The notes: a model not told the origin generated them from the letters alone. Positions 18,058 through 28,301 are shown, counted from the first letter of the stretch. The stretch is DNA of 64,000 bases from Desulfovibrio oxyclinae DSM 11498 (GCF_000375485.1 NZ_AQXE01000006.1:615-64614); one strand, 5' to 3'. Translations and numbers: made by a program.

Positions 18058-18987
18058 TTAGACCAATGCCGTGAGGTTGAGAAACAACATGGTATTGGCG
18101 GTATGCATGATCCAGAGCAGCAGTGCTCCGAGGAAGGCTGCCCATTTGAGGCGCAGCGGCGAGTCGCTTTTCCACATGGGCGCCCACAGGGCGATGCAGA
18201 GGACAGAAGCGGCAAGAGCCGTGGCCCAGAGGATGCCGAGTGGGCCTTGGGTGATCATGGTTCTGGTCTGTTCGGGCAGAGTGGAGAAAAGCCAGCCTTG
18301 CGTGCCGAGTTGCAGAACCATGGGGACGAAGGCCCAGAGGGCGGCGCGGCTGAGTCCGAAGCGGTAGTAGTCGCGGCCGAAGTCGTCCTTGTTGCGACGC
18401 ATGACAAGGTAGGCAAGGCTCAGTCCGGCGCCGGAAGCCATGGCGACCAGCAGATACTGGACAGTCATGGCGGCGGTGAAGGGATCGAGTGCCGTGGGCC
18501 ACTGCGGTGCGTTTTCAGCGCGCAGGGCGGGAAGCAGCTGGATGGCGCCAATGGTGCCGGCGGCGATGGTCGCGAAGGATGCTACGGCGGCCAGCAGTCC
18601 GAGGGCGGAGTGTGCGCCTTTTTGCTTGCGCATCTTCTTCCAGAGCGGTGCCCAGAGGACAAGCAACAGGACGGTGGCTGCGCAGAGAATGAAAACGTGG
18701 GTCACGGGTGAGGCCGGGTGTGCCAGCCATTGTTTCAGTCCGGGGAACCGTTGCAGGGCGGGAAAGGCGCTCATGCCGGCGCCGAGAATGGCGAGAAAGG
18801 CGAGCTTGAGGGCCATGGTCGCGGTCTGCTGGGCGTATTTGTCGAGCAGGACACGTTTGCCGATGCGTGCGGTCCATTCGCAGATCGCGGCGACAACGAT
18901 GGCGCCGAGAGCCGCGAGACCGATGAGGTCGGCGAGCGCCGGCAGGCTCATCTTTGCGGCTGTAGCCATGAGTTCGGTAGCGTTCAT
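18058..18987 (-). CDS. Eight-helix membrane protein with internal duplication, unknown
   Basis: The 309-residue protein starts at the ATG at 18987 with GGAGA upstream; a longer frame exists but adds an implausible N-terminus. I count eight hydrophobic segments. The two halves look alike: each contains a helix ending in LWAPxWK (LLVLWAPLWKKMRKQKG and LCIALWAPMWKSDSPLR) in matching positions, so a four-helix unit appears to be duplicated. No cofactor-binding or transport motif was recognised. It is encoded alone, with its own terminator. Internal symmetry of this kind is common in transporters, but no function is assigned. Confidence 0.7.
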   Translation of the reverse strand: MNATELMATAAKMSLPALADLIGLAALGAIVVAAICEWTARIGKRVLLDKYAQQTATMALKLAFLAILGAGMSAFPALQRFPGLKQWLAHPASPVTHVFILCAATVLLLVLWAPLWKKMRKQKGAHSALGLLAAVASFATIAAGTIGAIQLLPALRAENAPQWPTALDPFTAAMTVQYLLVAMASGAGLSLAYLVMRRNKDDFGRDYYRFGLSRAALWAFVPMVLQLGTQGWLFSTLPEQTRTMITQGPLGILWATALAASVLCIALWAPMWKSDSPLRLKWAAFLGALLLWIMHTANTMLFLNLTALV

Positions 18988-19164
18988 GTCGATGGTCTCC
19001 GTGGGGATGAAATGGGCGGCGGTCGTACGAGCGTCCCCCGCGACGGTGTTGTGCCTCAAATCCGCAGCAGAGGCAAGGCGGGGGCACGCGGCATTCCTTG
19101 CAAAATAATCCCGTATCAACTAAAGATTGAAAAACCTTTGCCTGTTATTCAAACGGAGCCCCGG

Positions 19165-20031
19165 ATGAAACACCGTATCCTTGCCCTTGCGATCCTTCTG
19201 AGCATATGCCTCGCCGGATGCGTGACCACCGCCACCTCGTCTCGGACGGACAACGCCAGCATGGAGTGGCGCATGCGCAGCCTTGAGGAAAGTTTTCTCG
19301 ATTTTCGTGAGAACCAGAAGGAACAGATGCGCAGCCAGCAACAGTTTCAGGCGCGCATGGAAAACCGGCTCAACGATCTTGAGGACCGTCTGACCAGAGT
19401 GGCGGGCGGTGCGGAGCCCGATGAAAGCGCGGCGGTTTCCGATCAGGGACAGGGCCAGAAAGCGCAGGACGAAGGCTGGGTGACGGATCTGGAGCCGGAA
19501 GAGGACGGCAAGGGGTGGACCAGCGTGACTCCCAAGGGCAAGGCTCAGGCCCCTGAGGAAGGTGACGTTGCCCAAGAGGCTCAAAAGGAAGAGGCTGTGG
19601 CCGAAAGCGCCGAGCCCAAGCCGTGGGCGGAGGTCCCCGGACCGAAGATGCCGGATACGGCTCAGGGATTGTATGATCTCTCCCTCGACATGTACCGTGA
19701 CAAAAAGTTTCCGGCAGCGCGCGAAGGGTTCGATGCATTTCTTTCCAAATACCCGGACAATAAATTGGCCGGGAACGCCATGTACTGGAAAGGCGAGACC
19801 TATTACTCCGAAAAGGATTTCGCTCAGGCTATCCTGACGTTCAAGGAAGTGGCCATCAAGTATCCGCAGCACTCCAAGGTTCCGGCGGCCATGCTGAAAA
19901 CCGGCATGTCCTATGAAAAGACCGGCGACCGGGACAATGCGGTTTTTTACATGCAGACCCTTGTTCAGGAATACCCCGACTCCTCCGCGGCCGACGTCGC
20001 CCGCAGGCGTCTTCGCGCACTCGGCGCGTGA
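19165..20031 (+). CDS. CpoB/YbgF-like TPR lipoprotein
   Basis: The 288-residue protein starts at ATG 19165. It has a lipoprotein signal with lipobox LAGC at about residue 20. A coiled-coil segment (about 32-80, MEWRMRSLEESFLDFRENQK and onward) is followed by a charged linker and C-terminal TPR repeats (about 165-288: FPAAREGFDAFLSKYPDNKL, AQAILTFKEVAIKYPQHSKV). Coiled coil plus TPR is the CpoB/YbgF layout, which coordinates peptidoglycan synthesis with outer-membrane constriction through Tol-Pal. No tol genes are adjacent. CpoB itself is usually a soluble periplasmic protein; the lipid anchor here is a difference. dprA starts seven bases after the stop. Confidence 0.82.
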   Translation: MKHRILALAILLSICLAGCVTTATSSRTDNASMEWRMRSLEESFLDFRENQKEQMRSQQQFQARMENRLNDLEDRLTRVAGGAEPDESAAVSDQGQGQKAQDEGWVTDLEPEEDGKGWTSVTPKGKAQAPEEGDVAQEAQKEEAVAESAEPKPWAEVPGPKMPDTAQGLYDLSLDMYRDKKFPAAREGFDAFLSKYPDNKLAGNAMYWKGETYYSEKDFAQAILTFKEVAIKYPQHSKVPAAMLKTGMSYEKTGDRDNAVFYMQTLVQEYPDSSAADVARRRLRALGA

Positions 20032-20037
20032 TGAGCC

Positions 20038-21252
20038 ATGGACCACCAGCGGGAGTATTTCGCCTGTCTCGCCCTGCGCCATACTCCCGGCGTGGGGGCC
20101 CGCACGTGGAAATCCGTTCTCCAGTCCTACCCCACCGCTTATGATGCGGTTCAGGATGCCGCAAACTGGCCCGGGCGCGGCGTGGCGGGTAAGCGTCCGG
20201 CCAAGGCCTGTGCCGAAGAGTCGTGGCGGGAAGCGGCTGAAAATGAATACCGCGACGCTCGGCACCGCAGGCTCGGGGTCATCTCATGGCATGATCCGCG
20301 CTATCCGCAGCGCCTCAAAGACATCCCCGCCCCCCCGGCATATTTCTATTATCGTGGCGATCCGTCGCTGCTGAAGGCGCCCGCCGTAGCCGTGGTCGGC
20401 GCGCGCGAGTGCACCCGTTTCGGCCTGGAGGCTGCCGACCGCATATCGCGGGATCTGTCGCAGGCGGGCGTGACGGTGGTCTCCGGATTGGCCGCAGGCA
20501 TCGACAGACAGGCGCATCAGGCGGCGCTGCAGGGTGTGGGCTCCACCGTGGCGGTACTGGGTACCGGCATTGATGTTCCCTATCCCGCCAGCAATGTGGA
20601 ACTGCTCAAGGCTGTAAGCCGCAAGGGCTGCGCGGTTTCGGAGTTCGCCCCCGGCACCCGCCCCGAATCCAGAAATTTTCCGACTCGCAACCGTATCATC
20701 AGCGGCCTGAGCCTCGGCGTGCTTGTTGCCGAAGCGTCCGGCAAAAGCGGCAGTCTGATAACGGCCCGACTCGCCGCGGAGCAGGGGCGCGAAGTCTTTG
20801 CCCTGCCGGGTCCGGTGGGACACGCCACCTTTACCGGCTGCCACCGGCTGATCCGTCAGGGCGCGACGCTGGTCGAGGGCGCGGAAGACATTGTAAATGA
20901 ACTGCGCTATCAGTTCAGCCTTGAGCTGGCCTCCGCAGATTCGGAAAAGCGGGAGAATTCGGGAAAGAACGGCGCGGAAAGTGCGCCTGACGAGCCCTCG
21001 TTTGCCGAGCAGGTTCGCAAGGAAGCCCGGAAACAATCAAGGCATCTTCCCGAGGAACAGCTTCCCGAGCTTGAAGGCGACGAACTGGTGCTCTTTGAGC
21101 GGCTTGTGGGCACGGACAGGCTGCACGTGGACGAGATAGCGCGTGCGCTCCAGTGGGAGAGCTCGCGCGTGAGTACCGGGCTGATCATGCTGGAGATGAA
21201 GGGATTGCTGCGCCAGCTGCCGGGCATGTGGTACACTGCGCGGGAGGCATGA
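20038..21252 (+). CDS. dprA: DNA-processing protein DprA
   Basis: DprA binds single-stranded DNA entering the cell and loads RecA during natural transformation. The 404-residue protein has a SAM-like N-terminus, a Rossmann-like core (VAVVGARECTRFG, VVSGLAAGIDRQAHQAAL, NFPTRNRIISGLSLGVLVAEA, SGSLITARLAAEQGREVFALPG) and a C-terminal winged-helix domain (RLHVDEIARALQWESSRVSTGLIMLEMKG). A charged linker at about 300-345 is somewhat long. It lies directly downstream of the CpoB-like gene. No other competence gene is visible nearby. Confidence 0.95.
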   Translation: MDHQREYFACLALRHTPGVGARTWKSVLQSYPTAYDAVQDAANWPGRGVAGKRPAKACAEESWREAAENEYRDARHRRLGVISWHDPRYPQRLKDIPAPPAYFYYRGDPSLLKAPAVAVVGARECTRFGLEAADRISRDLSQAGVTVVSGLAAGIDRQAHQAALQGVGSTVAVLGTGIDVPYPASNVELLKAVSRKGCAVSEFAPGTRPESRNFPTRNRIISGLSLGVLVAEASGKSGSLITARLAAEQGREVFALPGPVGHATFTGCHRLIRQGATLVEGAEDIVNELRYQFSLELASADSEKRENSGKNGAESAPDEPSFAEQVRKEARKQSRHLPEEQLPELEGDELVLFERLVGTDRLHVDEIARALQWESSRVSTGLIMLEMKGLLRQLPGMWYTAREA

Positions 21253-21351
21253 GCCCCGGCCGTGTCCTTTCAATACGCTCGCGTGCGGGCTTGAGCGCAA
21301 TCCGCCATGCGTGTAGAATATTTCCTATCCATTGAGCAAGGAGCCTCGTGA

Positions 21352-21759
21352 ATGCAGAAGATACCCACCGATCTGGCAAAACCGGGCATGAAGCTGGCCC
21401 GTCCCGTGGTCAAAGACGGCGGCATCACCGTCATGGCCGAGGGCATGGAGCTGACCGAGGCGCTCATCGACCGGCTGTCCAGCATGAAGATCGACAAGAT
21501 CGTGGTGCACGGCAACCCCGTGGACATGGCCGGATCGGGCGGAGGAACCGCATTTGACGAGCGGCTAGCGCGCATGGATCACCTTTTTCGTCATTATTCC
21601 AATGATAAATGGATGTCCCGCGTGCACGACCGCATGAAGGAATATTTTCGGTTCAAGGCCGCGCAGCAGGCGGCCCGACAGCGCGCAGAGCAGGAGCGCG
21701 ACAAGCTCGTTGAGGAACCCGGCACTGCCGGTGAAGCCGTCAACGGCGAGGAGGCATAG
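21352..21759 (+). CDS. Small protein resembling the N-terminal module of HD-GYP proteins
   Basis: The 135-residue protein opens with PTDLAKPGMKLARPVVKDGG, followed by ITVMAEGMELTEALIDRLSSMKIDKIVV. This pattern is found at the N-terminus of many HD-GYP phosphodiesterases (DUF3391-like). The C-terminal half is a charged helix rich in Arg, Gln and Glu, likely a coiled coil. The HDOD gene follows two bases after the stop, so the two are probably translated together, and the HDOD domain is itself related to HD domains. A shared regulatory job is an inference. Confidence 0.65.
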   Translation: MQKIPTDLAKPGMKLARPVVKDGGITVMAEGMELTEALIDRLSSMKIDKIVVHGNPVDMAGSGGGTAFDERLARMDHLFRHYSNDKWMSRVHDRMKEYFRFKAAQQAARQRAEQERDKLVEEPGTAGEAVNGEEA

Positions 21760-21761
21760 GC

Positions 21762-22595
21762 ATGGAAGACCTTCGCACCACGGTCAAGGGAGAGATCCTC
21801 TCCATTCAGGACCTGCCCACGCTTCCCGGCGTTCTCGACGAAGTTTCCAAACTGGTGGAAGACCCGGACGCGTCCACCGAGGCCATCGCCAAGGTCATCT
21901 CACGCGACCAAGTGCTCTCCGCGAAGGTCCTGAAGATGGTCAACTCACCCATCTACGGCTTTCCCGGTCGCATCGGGACCATTCAACACGCGCTGGTCCT
22001 GCTGGGGTTCAACGTCATCCGCGGCATCATCATTTCCACTTCGGTGTTCGATATGATGGTGGCGGCCATGAAGGGGCTCTGGGAACACAGCCTCGGGGTG
22101 GCCACGGCCTCGAACATCGTGGCCCGCAACGCCGGATTCGAGGACCCGGAGGAATACGCGGTGGCCGGGTTGCTGCATGATCTGGGCAAGGTTGTCACGG
22201 CTGTGCAGCTGCCGGAACTGCATGACACCATCCTTGAGACGGTGCGCGAGCGCGACCTGACCTATCTCCGCGCGGAAAAGGCCGTGCTCGGCTTCGGGCA
22301 TGACCGCATCAACGCATGGCTGGCGCGCCACTGGCATCTTCCCGGCAATATCCGGGAGGCCATGAGCCGTCATCACAGCCCGCATCTGGCGGAGTTCTAC
22401 AAGCCAGTGGCCTGCGTGGTGCACATTGGGGATTTCATGGTCAGACTGTTCGAGTTCGGCACGTCCGGGGACGATCAGACGGCCTATCTCCGGCCCGAGG
22501 CCATGAAGGAGCTCGGGTTCAAGATGAGCGATCTGGAGCGGTGCCTAGACGAATTGTCCGAACAGATGATCGACATCGCGGATCTGAGTCTGTAA
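21762..22595 (+). CDS. HDOD domain signalling protein
   Basis: The 277-residue protein is almost entirely one HDOD domain: LPTLPGVLDEVSKLVEDPDA at the start, VLSAKVLKMVNSPIYGFPGRIGTIQHALVLLG for the core, and AGLLHDLGKV at about residue 140. HDOD domains resemble HD hydrolases, often lack full metal sites and act in bacterial signalling. Here the HD pair (LLHDLGK) is kept, so catalytic activity is not excluded. The gene ends three bases before the convergent gene at 22599. Confidence 0.88.
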   Translation: MEDLRTTVKGEILSIQDLPTLPGVLDEVSKLVEDPDASTEAIAKVISRDQVLSAKVLKMVNSPIYGFPGRIGTIQHALVLLGFNVIRGIIISTSVFDMMVAAMKGLWEHSLGVATASNIVARNAGFEDPEEYAVAGLLHDLGKVVTAVQLPELHDTILETVRERDLTYLRAEKAVLGFGHDRINAWLARHWHLPGNIREAMSRHHSPHLAEFYKPVACVVHIGDFMVRLFEFGTSGDDQTAYLRPEAMKELGFKMSDLERCLDELSEQMIDIADLSL

Positions 22596-22598
22596 CGG

Positions 22599-23084
22599 CT
22601 AGTCCGCCGAAAGCGTCGAGTGGTGGAGGCCGATGGCCTTGACCACGCCTTTGGCCGCTTCCATTTCAACGTATCCGAGCGTGATACACACCCCCAGATA
22701 ATCCATGTTCATGGCTTCCATCTTGTTGATGGCGCGTTCGCTCTGGTCGATGGTGATCAGGCCCTTGTTGATCATGTACTCGGCGGCCCGTTGCAGGTCG
22801 GGATCGTTCCTGTCCTGCGGCGTGTCCTTGATGGGTTCCCTGTCTTCGGCCTGATGCTCGGCCAGACTGATGTCCTTGCGGGCGAGAACGGCCCTGTTCT
22901 TGAGATCCTTGAGTTCCCGTTGCAGAGTTTTCTTTCGGCGGCTCAAATGCAGGTAGCGCTCCTCGGCCTCCCGTTCCTCGCTTACGAGCGCACGAATGCG
23001 ATTGCGCATGGAATTCATCATGGACCGGTAGATCCATACCGTGAGCAACAGCGAGATTCCGAATATGATCAGGGGGAGTACCAT
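22599..23084 (-). CDS. Membrane-anchored coiled-coil protein, unknown
   Basis: The 161-residue protein starts at the ATG at 23084 after GAGGG. One N-terminal transmembrane helix (about 2-20, LPLIIFGISLLLTVWIY) leads to a long charged coiled coil (about 30-85: RALVSEEREAEERYLHLSRR and on). A globular tail (about 95-161) contains DPDLQRAAEYMINKGLITID. The tail's repeating helix pattern is not assigned to a family. It lies 13 bases downstream of another TM-plus-coiled-coil gene, so the pair probably acts together at the membrane. Confidence 0.65.
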   Translation of the reverse strand: MVLPLIIFGISLLLTVWIYRSMMNSMRNRIRALVSEEREAEERYLHLSRRKKTLQRELKDLKNRAVLARKDISLAEHQAEDREPIKDTPQDRNDPDLQRAAEYMINKGLITIDQSERAINKMEAMNMDYLGVCITLGYVEMEAAKGVVKAIGLHHSTLSAD

Positions 23085-23097
23085 GGAAGCCCTCGGT

Positions 23098-23319
23098 CTA
23101 GGAGTCCACGAGGTAGCGGATGTTGGTGACCTGCGTCTCCAGCCGTTCGATCTCCTGCTCAAGCACGTCGGACTTGAGCTCCAGTTTGTTCTTCTTGGCT
23201 CGCACCGATGTCCGCTTGCGACGCACATGGTCGGAACAGCTCTGGAACTGAACGAGCAACACACCCAGCTCGACAAACAAGAGCAGCGCGAGAAGCATGT
23301 ATAATGTTGCGTCGTCCAT
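23098..23319 (-). CDS. Small membrane coiled-coil protein, unknown
   Basis: The 73-residue protein has one N-terminal transmembrane helix (about 4-24) and a basic-to-acidic coiled coil (SVRAKKNKLELKSDVLEQEI and on). The layout, helix plus short coiled coil, resembles small partner proteins of the FtsB/ZapB size class, but no specific similarity is claimed. It is the first gene of a two-gene minus-strand unit with the gene at 22599. Confidence 0.6.
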   Translation of the reverse strand: MDDATLYMLLALLLFVELGVLLVQFQSCSDHVRRKRTSVRAKKNKLELKSDVLEQEIERLETQVTNIRYLVDS

Positions 23320-23406
23320 CGAGGAGTCTCCTTTTCAAACGTGCACTACATACTCTCTGCGGAGTAAATGTTCAAGCAAAATAGGCTTCTCGGAAAAAGG
23401 TGAGGC

Positions 23407-23673
23407 TTATTCGACCACTGATGCATCGTGTGCGGCAAGAAACGCAGTCTTTTCCCGGCGCGGGCGTTTCTTTACGGCCATCTCCAGTCGCAGCGCCGCG
23501 CTTTTCCCCTGCACTTCCACGCTCTGGACCAGTTCCACGGGAAGCCGCGAGCGCGTGTAGCGGGCTCCCGAGCCGTCGTTGTGCGCGGCGAGCCGCCTTG
23601 CCAGGTCGGTGGTGATGCCGCAGTAGAGAGTCTGATCGGCGCAGCGGACCAGATAGACGTGCCATGTTCGCAT
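23407..23673 (-). CDS. GIY-YIG nuclease-superfamily protein (YhbQ-like)
   Basis: The 88-residue single-domain protein has the superfamily hallmarks: WHVYLVRCADQTLYCGITTD contains the two beta strands with the Tyr pair, DLARRLAAHN carries the catalytic arginine helix, and LRLEMAVKKRPRREK carries the metal-binding Glu. The size matches the UPF0213/YhbQ family, which has been linked to DNA damage tolerance. It stands alone between two transcription units. Confidence 0.88.
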   Translation of the reverse strand: MRTWHVYLVRCADQTLYCGITTDLARRLAAHNDGSGARYTRSRLPVELVQSVEVQGKSAALRLEMAVKKRPRREKTAFLAAHDASVVE

Positions 23674-23765
23674 GGCCTACCGAATACCCTCGGGATGCGC
23701 GCTAGTCAAAGCCGCTCTTGCCTTCGCGCGCCTGCCGTTATATCCCCCTTGCGGAAGGTAAACAC

Positions 23766-25787
23766 ATGTCGAAAATCACCGTCAATTCACTCGCAATGCA
23801 CTTTGGCGGAGAAGAAGTCTTCTCCGACGTCTCCTTTGAAGCCGGACCGGGCGTGCGCATGGCCGTTACCGGCCCCAACGGCTGCGGCAAGTCCACGCTG
23901 CTGCGCATCCTTGCCGGGGTCACGGACCACGACGCGGGCACGGTCAGCATCGACCGCGGCGCGCAGATCGGCTACGTGGCGCAGGAACTCTCGGGAGCCG
24001 ACCTCGAACGCAACCTGCTGGCATGGGTCATGGACGCCCTGCCTTCATGGAGCGGCTTCTGGGAACGCTGGGAAAAGGCCGTGGCCGACGGCGATCAGGC
24101 GCGCATCACGGAGCTTTCCCACGAGCAGGCCGAATTCGAGGAGAAATACGGCTACAGCCCGGAACACAAGGCCAGAGCCATCCTCACCGGCCTCGGTTTT
24201 TCCGAGGACGACCTGTTCAAGCGTCTCGCGGAGCTCTCCGGCGGCTGGCGCGAACGCTCCAAGCTCGCCCGCGTGCTGCTTCAGGGCGCGGACGTGCTGC
24301 TTCTGGACGAACCCACCAACCACCTTGATCTGGAAGCCGTGGAATGGCTGGAGCAGTACCTGCTCAACTTCCGGGGCGCGTTGGTCTTCGTGGCGCACGA
24401 CAGGGTCTTCCTGAACCGCGTGGGCACCCACGTGCTGTTCCTCGGCGGCAAACGCAGCGTCCTGCGCAAGGGGAACTTCGACGAATTTCTGGAATGGCAG
24501 GAAGAGGACGCCCGCCAGCGCGAAAAGGAGATGGAGAAGCTCTCCGCGCGCATCGAGCACGAGCAGAACTACATCAGCCGCTTCCGGGTCAAGGCCCGCA
24601 AGGCCGCCCAGGCCCAGAGCAAGATCAAGAAGGTCGAGAAAATGGCCGAGGAACTTGATCAGATGAAGAAGCAGGGCTCTTCCACGCGGGTCAAGGGCCG
24701 CTCCCTCGCTTTCAAGCTTCCGGCTCCGGCGCGGGGTGACAAGGTCGCCATCGCCGGGGTGGATCTGCGCTTCGCCTACGACAAGAGCAACCCCTCCGTC
24801 TGGGACGGGCTGAATTTTCAGCTCTACCGCGGGCACAAGGTGGCGCTGATGGCACCCAACGGCGCGGGCAAGACCACGCTTCTCAAGCTCATCACCGGCG
24901 ATCTGACACCGGACGAGGGGCACGTGAAGATCGGCAACAAGACCAAGCCCGGTTACTTCAGCCAGCATCAGCACGAAATCCTGAACCTCGACGGCACCGC
25001 CCTGTCCGAGATTCGCCGCCTGAGCGACCCGAATCTCACCGAGGAACAGCTCATGGGCGTGCTGGGCCTTTTCCTGCTGGGCGAAGACTTCTTCGATCGC
25101 AAGGTCTCCGGGCTTTCCGGCGGTGAAAAGAGCCGACTGCTGCTTGCCAGCCTCTTTCTGGCCCACCCGAACCTGCTCATCCTCGACGAACCCACCAACC
25201 ACCTCGACATCGAATCCCGCGAGGGACTCATCGCCGCGCTCAAGGACTACGAGGGCACACTCCTTTTCGTGGCGCACGACCGTTACCTGCTCTCGGAAGT
25301 GGCTGAAGAAGTGTGGGAACTCTCACCTTCGGGCATCGAGCAGTACCTCGGCGGCTTCGCGGATTACGACGAAAAACGTCGCCAGCGGTTGGCCGAAGCC
25401 GCACGCGCAGGCAGCGGCAAATCCTCTGCAAAACAGGAGGAAGCTCCGGCTCTCGATGAGAAGCCTGCGGAGAAGCGGCGTCTGACCAAGGAAGAAAAAC
25501 GGCGTCAGGCTGAACGGCGCAACGCCCTGTACCGTGAGCTCAAGCCGCTCAAGAAGGATTACGCCAAGCTTGAGCGCGACCTTGAAAAGGCCATGGAGGA
25601 CCACGGCCGCCTTGAGGAAGCCCTCAACGACCCTGCAACCTACGAAAAGCCCGAGCTGGCCGTGAAGTCCCAGTCGGAGTACACCGAGGTCAGTGACTGG
25701 GTGGACACTCTCATGGCCCGCATGGCCGAGCTTGAGGAACGCATCGCCGATATCGAACGGCAACGCGGCGAGCTGGAGGAAGGCTGA
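23766..25787 (+). CDS. ABC-F family ATPase (Uup/YheS-like)
   Basis: The 673-residue soluble protein starts at ATG 23766. It has two ABC domains and no membrane segment. Walker A motifs are GPNGCGKST and APNGAGKTT, signatures are LSGGWRERSKLA and LSGGEKSRLLLA, and both Walker B regions read LDEPTNHLDxE. The linker between domains (about 240-320) is long and charged, as in ABC-F proteins that reach the ribosomal P-site. The C-terminal extension (about 540-673) is a coiled coil like that of Uup and YheS. Members act on ribosomes or nucleic acids, and the subfamily is not certain. The Nudix gene begins two bases after its stop. Confidence 0.9.
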   Translation: MSKITVNSLAMHFGGEEVFSDVSFEAGPGVRMAVTGPNGCGKSTLLRILAGVTDHDAGTVSIDRGAQIGYVAQELSGADLERNLLAWVMDALPSWSGFWERWEKAVADGDQARITELSHEQAEFEEKYGYSPEHKARAILTGLGFSEDDLFKRLAELSGGWRERSKLARVLLQGADVLLLDEPTNHLDLEAVEWLEQYLLNFRGALVFVAHDRVFLNRVGTHVLFLGGKRSVLRKGNFDEFLEWQEEDARQREKEMEKLSARIEHEQNYISRFRVKARKAAQAQSKIKKVEKMAEELDQMKKQGSSTRVKGRSLAFKLPAPARGDKVAIAGVDLRFAYDKSNPSVWDGLNFQLYRGHKVALMAPNGAGKTTLLKLITGDLTPDEGHVKIGNKTKPGYFSQHQHEILNLDGTALSEIRRLSDPNLTEEQLMGVLGLFLLGEDFFDRKVSGLSGGEKSRLLLASLFLAHPNLLILDEPTNHLDIESREGLIAALKDYEGTLLFVAHDRYLLSEVAEEVWELSPSGIEQYLGGFADYDEKRRQRLAEAARAGSGKSSAKQEEAPALDEKPAEKRRLTKEEKRRQAERRNALYRELKPLKKDYAKLERDLEKAMEDHGRLEEALNDPATYEKPELAVKSQSEYTEVSDWVDTLMARMAELEERIADIERQRGELEEG

Positions 25788-25789
25788 TC

Positions 25790-26194
25790 GTGCCGCGCAT
25801 CATCGACGTGGCCGCAGGCATTCTCTGGCGTGACGGGCTCTACCTGGCCGTTGATCGCCCCAAGGGCGAGTGGGCCGGATGGTGGGAATTCCCCGGCGGC
25901 AAGGTGGAGGAAGGCGAGGCTCCGGAAGCCGCGCTGGTGCGGGAGCTTCGCGAGGAGCTCGGCGTGCAGGTCGGCGATTTCGAGTTCTGGTGCGAAAAGG
26001 TCCACCATTATCCCCGGATTTCCGTGCGCCTGCTGTTCTACCACGTCACCGCCTTCGAGGGCGATCCCCGCGGGCTGGAGGGGCAGAGCTTCGCATGGGT
26101 GCACCCCGCCCGGCCAGAGGGCATCCGCTTTCTTCCCGCGGACGACGACATCGTGGCAGCACTCGCCGAAGGGGCCGGTCCGACGGGGAAATAA
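25790..26194 (+). CDS. Nudix hydrolase (MutT-like)
   Basis: The 134-residue protein starts at GTG and carries a complete Nudix box, GGKVEEGEAPEAALVRELRE followed by ELGV, at about 36-59. The motif WWEFPGGK just before it and the C-terminal WVHPARPEGIRFLPADDDIV are typical of MutT-type 8-oxo-dGTP diphosphatases. It sanitises oxidised or modified nucleotides, though substrate choice within the family varies. It is coupled to the ABC-F gene. Confidence 0.9.
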   Translation: MPRIIDVAAGILWRDGLYLAVDRPKGEWAGWWEFPGGKVEEGEAPEAALVRELREELGVQVGDFEFWCEKVHHYPRISVRLLFYHVTAFEGDPRGLEGQSFAWVHPARPEGIRFLPADDDIVAALAEGAGPTGK

Positions 26195-26310
26195 CCTCGC
26201 CGGAAACAGCCGGTTGAAGCCTGACGGGAAAAGGAGTATCTTCATTGGCCCTTCCCGCGCCATGGTCAGTGCGCGGAAAGGGATACACCGTCAAGCAAAG
26301 GAGTGATGCA

Positions 26311-27183
26311 TTGCGGATCTGCGATTCGATTCGTCCGAATTCCCCGTTCATTTCCCTTGAGTTCTTCCCGCCCAAAGAGCGGGACGCGTGGCCGAAGTTT
26401 TTCAACGTGGTTGACAAGCTCAAGACCCTCGACCCGCTGTTTGCCTCGGTCACCTACGGAGCGGGCGGCGGCACGCAGGACAACACGCTGGAAATCGCGC
26501 GGCGCATCAAGGCCGACCACGGCATTGAGCCGCTGACCCACCTCACCTGCGTGGGCGCGTGCGATGATGCGCTCAAGGATTACGTGGGCGCACTTGAGGA
26601 CGCCGGAATTGAGAACATTCTCGCCCTGCGGGGAGACCCGCCCAAAGGCGAGGAAAATTTCGATTTCAACAAGCAGGAATACAAGCACGCCACCGACCTG
26701 GTGGGCTTCCTGCGTCAGCACTACAAGAAAATGTGCGTTGGCGTGGCCTGTTATCCCGAGCCGCACCCCGAATCCCCGAGCGTGAGCTTCGACCTTGCCA
26801 TGAGCAAACACAAGGTGGAGCAGGGCGGCGAATTCATGGTCACCCAGCTGTTCTTCGACAATCGCGTTTATTTCGATTTCGTGGACCGGATGAAGGCCAT
26901 GGGTGTGGACGTCCCGGTGATTCCGGGCGTACTGCCCATCATGAACATCCGCTCGGCCAAGTTCATTCTCGGCCTCTGCGGCGCCAGCATCCCGGGCAAT
27001 TTCCTGCACGAACTGGAAAAAGCCAATGACGAGGGCGGTGACGACAAGGTATACGAGGTCGGCATGGCCTACGCCCAGCGGCAGGCACAGGACCTCATCG
27101 ACAAGGGCGCGCCCGGTGTGCATCTGTACACCCTCAACAGCGCCAAGGCCTGCCTTGAACTGGGCAGCAGCCTGAAGTTGTAA
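26311..27183 (+). CDS. metF: Methylenetetrahydrofolate reductase
   Basis: MetF reduces 5,10-methylene-THF to 5-methyl-THF for methionine synthesis. The start is taken as TTG at 26311, seven bases after AAGGAG. That gives 290 residues, the family's usual size; the frame is open further upstream without a ribosome site. Signatures are FISLEFFPPK (catalytic Glu near the N-terminus), VTYGAGGG, HLTCVGA, NILALRGDPPKGE and GGEFMVTQLFFDN. An FAD-binding TIM barrel is expected. The aspartate-semialdehyde dehydrogenase gene follows 19 bases later, and both feed methionine formation. Confidence 0.93.
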   Translation: MRICDSIRPNSPFISLEFFPPKERDAWPKFFNVVDKLKTLDPLFASVTYGAGGGTQDNTLEIARRIKADHGIEPLTHLTCVGACDDALKDYVGALEDAGIENILALRGDPPKGEENFDFNKQEYKHATDLVGFLRQHYKKMCVGVACYPEPHPESPSVSFDLAMSKHKVEQGGEFMVTQLFFDNRVYFDFVDRMKAMGVDVPVIPGVLPIMNIRSAKFILGLCGASIPGNFLHELEKANDEGGDDKVYEVGMAYAQRQAQDLIDKGAPGVHLYTLNSAKACLELGSSLKL

Positions 27184-27202
27184 GCTTTTGGAGAGTGAAG
27201 CT

Positions 27203-28231
<1,029 letters not shown>

Positions 28232-28250
28232 CAAGCCAAACAATTCATCC

Positions 28251-28279
28251 GGTCCGGGGGCGTGCCGCGTCCCCGGACC
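28251..28279 (+). terminator. GC-rich hairpin between asd and the aminotransferase
   Basis: Nine-base arms (GGTCCGGGG and complement) with an 11-base loop. No T-run follows, so it may be an attenuating or mRNA-stabilising hairpin and not a full terminator. Confidence 0.4.
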
Positions 28280-28301
28280 GTCACCCGCTGAGGAAACCGC
28301 C

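Noticed and set aside
23407-23673. Homing endonuclease
   Set aside because: The GIY-YIG domain is the whole 88-residue protein, as in the YhbQ-like chromosomal family. There is no intron or separate DNA-binding domain.
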